Origin: an uncultured Clostridia bacterium | Lineage (GTDB): Bacteria > Bacillota > Clostridia > Oscillospirales > CAG-272 | Reading direction: 5' to 3' | Assembly: GCA_904501985.1 (NCBI GenBank) | Contig: CAJGCT010000045.1 | Span: 1-12,435 of the forward strand | Length of the DNA stretch: 12,435 bases | Part shown: positions 7,516 to 12,435 of the stretch, piece after piece | How the letters are laid out: each line of letters opens with the position of its first letter | Numbering within the stretch: the first letter of the stretch is position 1 | Translations under genes and position numbers: made by a program | The notes under the pieces: model-generated | Told to the model about the DNA's origin: nothing | Database searches by the model: none | The model's input: only the letters and a program-made list of their open reading frames with translations

Positions 7516-7574
7516 GGTATTTTTAACCCCCTACCCATTTTGTTTACATCATCGAATTTTTGGAGGAACTTCCA

Positions 7575-8594
7575 ATGATAGAAGTAAAAAATCTGGTGAA
7601 GCGTTTCGGCAGCAAATACGCTGTTGACGATATCAGCTTTTCCATTGGCAAAGGTGAAATAGTCGGCTTCCTCGGTCCTAACGGTGCAGGTAAATCCACC
7701 ACCATGAACATTATAACGGGATATATGTCATCCACTCTCGGTACAGCAGAGGTTGGCGGAATCAATATTCTCGAAGCACCAATTGAGGCAAAAAAGCTTA
7801 TCGGCTATCTGCCCGAACAGCCGCCGCTTTATCTTGACATGACTGTTCGCGAATATCTGAACTTCGTGTACGACCTTAAAGGATGCCGACTTAACCGCAA
7901 AAAGCATCTTGAGGAAATCTGCCGTGTCGTAAAGATAACCGACGACTACAATAAAAACCGCCTTATAAAGAATCTCTCAAAGGGTTACAAACAGCGTGTG
8001 GGTATCGCTCAGGCACTTGTTGGCAATCCGGCTGTCATAATTCTCGACGAGCCGACCGTTGGTCTTGACCCCAAGGAGATAATAGAGATACGCTCGCTTA
8101 TAAGAACTCTCGGCGAGGCTCACACCGTTATTCTTTCCACACATATTCTCTCGGAGGTTCAGGCGGTCTGTGACCGAATACTTATAATAAATTCCGGCAA
8201 GCTTATTGCCGATGAAAAGACCGAGAGCATTATAAATATGCTTGAGGGCACACGCCGTCTGAGCGCGCGAATCTGCGGACCTCAGCGCGAAATACTTCAT
8301 GAGCTTCGTGCACTGCCTGAGATAACCCGTGCAGAGGCTATAGGTGAGCGTGAAAATGACAGCTTCCTGTATGCCATCGAGAGCAGCTCCGGTGTTGACA
8401 TAAGAAAATCGCTTTTCTTTATGCTGGCAAAGAATAATTGGCCTCTTATAGGTCTTGAAGCCGAGGGGACAAACCTTGAAGATATATTCATATCTCTTGT
8501 TGACAAAAAGGCGCAGACCCCCGCAAAGACGAGGGAAATACCGCAGTTTGACATAAAACTGCCCGAATTTGAGAGTAAGGAGGAAAACGACTGA
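7575..8594 (+). CDS. ABC transporter ATP-binding protein, GldA-like
   Basis: This 339-residue cytoplasmic ATPase powers the ABC-2 type permease encoded next. Nucleotide-binding motifs are complete: Walker A GPNGAGKST at 34-42, Q-loop Q82 in LPEQPPLY, signature LSKGYKQ at 134-140 (Y where G or Q is common), Walker B VIILDEP at 154-160 and the switch H190. The LPEQPPLYLDMTVREYL stretch is typical of the GldA/CcmA-like exporter branch. After the ATPase core, residues 228-310 form the accessory domain ending in EGTNLEDIFISLV, followed by a charged, proline-containing tail (311-339). The start is ATG with GGAGG (7563-7567) 8 nt upstream; an in-frame TTG at 7560 would overlap that ribosome binding site and is rejected. 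The stop overlaps the permease ATG by one base. Confidence 0.94.
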   Translation: MIEVKNLVKRFGSKYAVDDISFSIGKGEIVGFLGPNGAGKSTTMNIITGYMSSTLGTAEVGGINILEAPIEAKKLIGYLPEQPPLYLDMTVREYLNFVYDLKGCRLNRKKHLEEICRVVKITDDYNKNRLIKNLSKGYKQRVGIAQALVGNPAVIILDEPTVGLDPKEIIEIRSLIRTLGEAHTVILSTHILSEVQAVCDRILIINSGKLIADEKTESIINMLEGTRRLSARICGPQREILHELRALPEITRAEAIGERENDSFLYAIESSSGVDIRKSLFFMLAKNNWPLIGLEAEGTNLEDIFISLVDKKAQTPAKTREIPQFDIKLPEFESKEEND

Positions 8595-9304
8595 TGTTAG
8601 CTATATACAAGCGTGAAATGCAGGCTTATTTTACATCGCCCGTGGGATATGTGTTTATGGCGATGTTCCTTGCTGTCAACGCATTTATATTTGCTTTCTG
8701 CACACTCCTTATGGGCATGGAGAGCAGCTTGTCTTCATATTTTCAGTTTATTATGTGGGCATTCATTGTGCTCGTACCGATTCTCACCATGAAGATGTTC
8801 AGCGAGGAGCGCAGGGCGCGCACAGAGCAGCTTCTTCTCACCGCCCCTATTAGCCTCATGGGCATGGTAATGGGCAAGTTTTTCGCCGCATTCACAATGT
8901 TTGCCGGTACATTCATATTCGGCAGTCTCATAAACTTCCCTCTGCTCTATAAATACGGAACACCCAACACAGCAACACTTATATCAAGCTCAGTGGGAAT
9001 CATTCTTATCGGCGCGGCATTTATAGCAATCGGTCTTTTTATATCGGCACTGACCGAAAATCAAATAGTTGCCGCTGTTGGTACTATCGGCGTTATACTG
9101 TTTATGCTGGTTATAGGCTTCCTGTCAAGCTTTATCGACGTATATGCCATCAGAGCGGCACTCACATGGATATCCGTATTCAGCCGCTACGGCAACTTCG
9201 GATTCGGTATTCTTGACATAGCATCGCTTCTTTACTACTTCTCTATCTGCTTTATATTCATGTTCCTCACCGTGCGCGTATATGAAAAGCGCCGTTGGTC
9301 GTGA
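8594..9304 (+). CDS. ABC-2 type permease, GldF-like
   Basis: This 236-residue integral membrane protein has six predicted membrane segments, at about 17-37, 50-67, 95-117, 130-151, 157-178 and 208-228. It starts MLAIYKREMQAYFTSPVGYV, the usual opening of GldF-type permeases. It carries the cytoplasmic MKMFSEERRARTEQLLLTAP coupling segment at 66-85, shared by NosY/GldF proteins. It should form the transmembrane channel with the upstream ATPase. AAGGAGG (8577-8583) lies 10 nt before the ATG, and the start shares one base with the ATPase stop (TGATG). The length matches GldF (about 240). Confidence 0.92.
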   Translation: MLAIYKREMQAYFTSPVGYVFMAMFLAVNAFIFAFCTLLMGMESSLSSYFQFIMWAFIVLVPILTMKMFSEERRARTEQLLLTAPISLMGMVMGKFFAAFTMFAGTFIFGSLINFPLLYKYGTPNTATLISSSVGIILIGAAFIAIGLFISALTENQIVAAVGTIGVILFMLVIGFLSSFIDVYAIRAALTWISVFSRYGNFGFGILDIASLLYYFSICFIFMFLTVRVYEKRRWS

Positions 9305-9328
9305 TATGCCGCAAAGGAGGACAAAGCA

Positions 9329-10798
9329 ATGAATAACAATCAAAAAGCCCTTGAAATGGGCAAAAAAGTAAAGCACGGCACAGTTTCCGTACTCCTGACA
9401 GTGGTAGTTATTGCCGCTGTTGTCATAGTTAATATAATCTTCTCTGCATTCGCTTACAAAAATAATTGGTACGTAGACCTTACCGAAACGGGAATATATG
9501 GTCTCACCGATGCCGGCAGAGCACTGCTTGATGAAGTGGATGCTCCCGTACAGATTCATTTCTGCTCACCTTTTGACGTTATGGAATCAAATTCCGCGCA
9601 GAAAATGGTCTTTGAGCTTGTTAAAGAAATGGCGGCGGAATACGACAATATTACATACGACTACATTGACCCCATAAAAAATCCCACGGCTGTTATAAAG
9701 TACAAATCTTCGGCGGCAGATGCGGTAAACGCCCGCTCGGTTATAGTTGAGAGCGGCAGTGAATTCCGCAAATTTGCCCTTGAAGCACTGTTTATAGTTG
9801 ATACCGACAACACCACCGCTTGGGCATTCAACGGCGAAAAGAAGCTTATCTCCGCCATCGTTCAGTGCACGCAGGCAGAAACACCCATCGCGTATTTTAC
9901 CACCACTCACGGCGAGTACATCCCCACTTCCTTACAGGAGCTTGTTTACGATGCCGGTTATGAGCTTCGTCCCATCGACCTTACAACAGAGGAAATACAT
10001 GAAGATGCCCGTCTTCTCATAATTTCAAGTCCCGTAACGGATTTTGAGGGCATTTCTGAGATTTCCGCCGGAAGAAAGTCGGAAATTGAGAAAATAGACG
10101 ATTTTCTTGACAGCTTCGGAAACGTTATGGTATTCATGGACCCGGACACAAAGGAGCTTCCTGAGCTTGAAGAATTTTTGGTGGAATGGGGTATTGAATT
10201 TGACAATTCAGTGCTCAAGGATCCCGTAAATTCCATTGATGCCAATCACTATGCTATTTCCGGTCAGTATTCCATTGAAGAAAATTCACTTGGTGCTTCC
10301 CTTGTTAAGGACATCGTTTCACTTGGAACTGCACCCAAGACTATCGTTAACTACGCAAGTCCTATAAATCTTCTCTTCGATTACAACAACGGAAGACAGA
10401 CCTCCACCGCTATTTACACATCGGACAAGGCTCAGAAGTATGTTGACGGCAAGGTTGTGGAAGAGGGAAGATTCCCCCTTGTGGCACTCAGCCGCGAGAC
10501 CAGATACATTGACAACACCGAGCATTATTCCTATGTGTTCGCCATCGGCTCAAAGTATTTCACCGCGGACACATTCCTGAGCCCCACTTATGCCAACAGC
10601 GATATTATCTATACGATGATGCGCGCTATGGGTAAGGTGCAGGTGCCAATCGACCTTGACTTTAAGGTGTTTGAGGATGAGTCCCTTGATATTCTTCAGT
10701 CTGAAGCCGGCACATGGACTATTGTGCTTACACTTGCGATACCTGCCTGTGTATTTATAGCCGGAATTATTATTTGGATCAGGAGAAAGAACGCATGA
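9329..10798 (+). CDS. GldG-family membrane-anchored ABC transport auxiliary protein
   Basis: This 489-residue protein has an N-terminal membrane anchor (about 18-42) and a C-terminal one (about 463-484, followed by IRRKNA), with a large domain between them on the outside. Just after the first anchor is WYVDLTETGIYGLTDAG, the hallmark opening of GldG proteins. The middle contains HGE at 194-196 and an EKIDDFLDSFGNVMVFMDPD segment at 254-273. Both fit the ABC-transport auxiliary domain (PF09822 type), whose fold resembles a periplasmic-binding or GATase-like module. No catalytic residues are evident. AAAGGAGG (9313-9320) is 8 nt before the ATG, 24 bp after the permease stop. Its end overlaps the next gene by 4 nt. 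It probably sits with the ABC complex; substrate unknown. Confidence 0.9.
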   Translation: MNNNQKALEMGKKVKHGTVSVLLTVVVIAAVVIVNIIFSAFAYKNNWYVDLTETGIYGLTDAGRALLDEVDAPVQIHFCSPFDVMESNSAQKMVFELVKEMAAEYDNITYDYIDPIKNPTAVIKYKSSAADAVNARSVIVESGSEFRKFALEALFIVDTDNTTAWAFNGEKKLISAIVQCTQAETPIAYFTTTHGEYIPTSLQELVYDAGYELRPIDLTTEEIHEDARLLIISSPVTDFEGISEISAGRKSEIEKIDDFLDSFGNVMVFMDPDTKELPELEEFLVEWGIEFDNSVLKDPVNSIDANHYAISGQYSIEENSLGASLVKDIVSLGTAPKTIVNYASPINLLFDYNNGRQTSTAIYTSDKAQKYVDGKVVEEGRFPLVALSRETRYIDNTEHYSYVFAIGSKYFTADTFLSPTYANSDIIYTMMRAMGKVQVPIDLDFKVFEDESLDILQSEAGTWTIVLTLAIPACVFIAGIIIWIRRKNA

Positions 10799-12387
10799 TG
10801 GAACAGGATAAAAACAATCTGCCAAACGACGAGCAGTCCACAATATTCTCCGCCCCGGATGTGCCAAATCCAACTCTTAATCAGAAGATACGTGTCGGCA
10901 CACTTAAAAAGCAACGCCGCCTGATACTCATTATTGCGCTTCTCGTGGCAGCCGCCATCTGCGCCTACTTTTTCGTAGTTCTCCCTATCGTAAACTTCGT
11001 TGAGACGAAAACCGAGGAAACAGTGGAGCTGCTTGACGGTGAGGTGCTTGGCACAAACGACCGTATTCTGATTTTTGAGCACACAGAGCGCACGGATATA
11101 AAATCTATTGAAATCCACAATGAATTTGATGAATTTGGCTTCTATTACGACGAAAAAGATGAAACCTTTTATGTAACAGATCATCCTGGCGCACCATACA
11201 GCAAGGAGCTTTTCTCCTCCCTTGTGGTAAGCACGGGACATACACTTTCCACAGAGCGTGTGACAACCGACTGCACCGATATGTCTGAATACGGACTTGC
11301 GGATGAGCAGTCACCTGCATGGTATACGCTCACCACCCGCGACGGGGATGAGCACACTGTTTACATAGGTGATCCTATACCGAGCGGCACCGGCTATTAT
11401 GTACGCTACAAGGACAGAAACGCCGTGTACGTCCTCGGCTCCGATATCGCAAAAACCGTGCTCCTTCCCCTCGAAAACATGATTACACCCCTCCTTACGC
11501 TTCCGATGAATTCAAACGACTATTTCACCATCCAAAACTTTGCCGTAATGCAGGGTGATAATGTGAATGTGATGATAACATTCCTTGATGAGGAAGCCAA
11601 GAAGGAAATTGCATCAACAAGCGTTTACCAGATGCTCTATCCCTCGAACTATGCGGTAAATACCACGAGCTACTCGACTGTTCTTGAACTGCTGAAAAGC
11701 TTTTCGGGCAATGCCACATTGGCATATGCCCCAACAGAGGAAGAGCTGACGGAATACGGTCTGCTTGAACCTGCTTACACCATCTATTACAAGTATCAGG
11801 GAATCGAACAGTTTGTTGTATTCAGTGCGAAGAACGAAAACGGAAATTACTACGCATACTCTGCTCTCTTTGATCTTATATCCGAAGTTTCCGGTGACAG
11901 CGTTTCATGGCTTGAATGGGATCTTATCAAATGGGTGGACTCACCTATATTCATGATGAATATCAACGATGTGGCTACCATTACAGTTGAAAGCGACACT
12001 GCCTCCCGAATATACGACCTTGAAGGCGAGGCAAAGGAGCTTGTTATAACTGAGCGCGAAACCGGTTTCAAGCCTGAAGTTCAGAACTTCCGTCAATTCT
12101 ACAAATCCCTTTTATCCATATATCTCCAAGGGTATGTTTCAGGTGATCTCACCGCAGATGAGGTCTCTGCACTGACGGAAGATGAACCCTATCTCACCCT
12201 TACGATTGAAACCCGAAGCGGTAAGCTTACGGAATTCAAATTCTACCCATATTCCACAAGACGTGCATACTACACCGTCAACGGAAGCGGAGAATTTTAT
12301 GTGCTTCGCGATATGGCGACCAAGATTATATCCGACAGTGAGAAGGTAATGACCAACACCGAGATTGACTCAGAGGCACACAGTTAA
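10795..12387 (+). CDS. DUF4340 domain protein, single-pass membrane protein of the Gld-like ABC operon
   Basis: This is a 530-residue protein with a short cytoplasmic N-terminus (1-41, ending in basic LKKQRR), one membrane segment (about 43-68) and a long extracytoplasmic part. That part reads as three similar units. The first two have a YGL motif (166-168 and 321-323) followed by a strand-rich stretch: DEHTVYIGDPIPSGTGYYVRY to AVYVLGSD in unit 1, and EQFVVFSAKNENGNYYAY in unit 2. The third (about 388-508) ends KLTEFKFYPYSTRRAYYTVN to EFYVLRDM without YGL. This matches DUF4340, which commonly follows gldG. The start is ATG at 10795 (a second ATG follows directly), 9 nt after AGGAG, with a 4-nt ATGA overlap of gldG. 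It is the last gene, and no terminator follows before the putative IS end. The molecular role is unknown. Confidence 0.88.
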   Translation: MMEQDKNNLPNDEQSTIFSAPDVPNPTLNQKIRVGTLKKQRRLILIIALLVAAAICAYFFVVLPIVNFVETKTEETVELLDGEVLGTNDRILIFEHTERTDIKSIEIHNEFDEFGFYYDEKDETFYVTDHPGAPYSKELFSSLVVSTGHTLSTERVTTDCTDMSEYGLADEQSPAWYTLTTRDGDEHTVYIGDPIPSGTGYYVRYKDRNAVYVLGSDIAKTVLLPLENMITPLLTLPMNSNDYFTIQNFAVMQGDNVNVMITFLDEEAKKEIASTSVYQMLYPSNYAVNTTSYSTVLELLKSFSGNATLAYAPTEEELTEYGLLEPAYTIYYKYQGIEQFVVFSAKNENGNYYAYSALFDLISEVSGDSVSWLEWDLIKWVDSPIFMMNINDVATITVESDTASRIYDLEGEAKELVITERETGFKPEVQNFRQFYKSLLSIYLQGYVSGDLTADEVSALTEDEPYLTLTIETRSGKLTEFKFYPYSTRRAYYTVNGSGEFYVLRDMATKIISDSEKVMTNTEIDSEAHS

Positions 12388-12408
12388 AAAATATGCTCCC
12401 CGATAAAA

Positions 12409-12435
12409 TGAAGTGAACCCAAAAGTTTAGACAAA
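12409..12435. mobile_element. Putative terminal inverted repeat of an IS3-family insertion sequence (element continues beyond the window)
   Basis: The last 27 bases, beginning TGAAGTGAACCC and ending AGTTTAGACAAA, resemble IS3-family ends I remember from Firmicutes (TGAACTGACCCC, then AAAAAGTTAGACA), with about four mismatches in 27. The match is from memory and no transposase is visible, because the window ends here. It lies only 21 bp after the stop of the DUF4340 gene. Confidence 0.45.

Noticed and set aside
7491..7524. Intrinsic terminator of the rbfA-pgeF operon
   Set aside because: The stem is good, but the T-run begins 5 nt after it and has only five T. It also sits downstream of a promoter for the next operon, so it is listed as a leader stem-loop with uncertain role.
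7560..7574. TTG start for the ABC ATPase
   Set aside because: It would use up the GGAGG ribosome binding site. The ATG at 7575 is correctly spaced and gives the normal MIEVKNLVKRFG opening.
10714..10794. Upstream ATG that would extend the DUF4340 protein by 27 residues
   Set aside because: It would overlap the GldG gene by 85 nt. The ATG at 10795 has AGGAG at good spacing and a classic ATGA overlap.
10696..11241. 181-codon open frame antisense to the end of the GldG gene and the start of the DUF4340 gene
   Set aside because: It spans two real genes on the opposite strand and shows no domain or ribosome binding site.

Overview
The window reads as a piece of a Firmicutes chromosome, most likely a gut-type Clostridia (Oscillospirales/Ruminococcaceae-like). 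That placement is inferred from moderate GC, strong AGGAGG-type ribosome binding sites, tightly packed co-directional operons, and the mix of an M3B oligoendopeptidase, a YbhJ-like aconitase-family hydratase and a GldA/GldF/GldG/DUF4340 ABC operon. No taxonomic marker gene is present.

Layout. (1) Positions 1-3974, minus strand: a two-gene unit in which an aconitase-superfamily hydratase (first transcribed) is followed 26 bp later by an M3-family oligoendopeptidase that runs off the left edge of the window. (2) Positions 3975-4251: an AT-rich divergent promoter region with a good sigma70-type promoter firing left, overlapped by a dyad, and candidate promoter boxes plus leader stem-loops on the right. 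(3) Positions 4252-7366, plus strand: a compact RNA-centred operon rbfA-nrnA-truB-pgeF (16S maturation factor, nanoRNase/pAp phosphatase, tRNA psi55 synthase, YfiH/LACC1-family enzyme) with 8-nt and 4-nt overlaps and a 7-bp gap. (4) Positions 7367-7574: an intergenic region with an extended -10 promoter, an upstream palindrome and a 10-bp stem-loop at the predicted 5' end of the next transcript. (5) Positions 7575-12387, plus strand: a four-gene operon with an ABC ATPase, a six-TM ABC-2 permease, a GldG-like protein and a DUF4340 protein, with overlapping or near-overlapping ends. (6) Positions 12409-12435: the last 27 bases resemble the terminal inverted repeat of an IS3-family insertion sequence, so a mobile element probably starts just as the window ends.

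How it works together. The rbfA cluster is housekeeping RNA metabolism. The last operon encodes all parts of a membrane ABC complex: cytoplasmic ATPase, permease, and two membrane-anchored proteins with large extracytoplasmic domains. It is homologous to the gliding-motility GldA/F/G set of Bacteroidota, but sits in an organism that gives no other sign of gliding. Its substrate is unknown and it is the most interesting part of the window. No rRNA, tRNA, CRISPR array, phage gene or defence gene was seen. The remainder looks ordinary.
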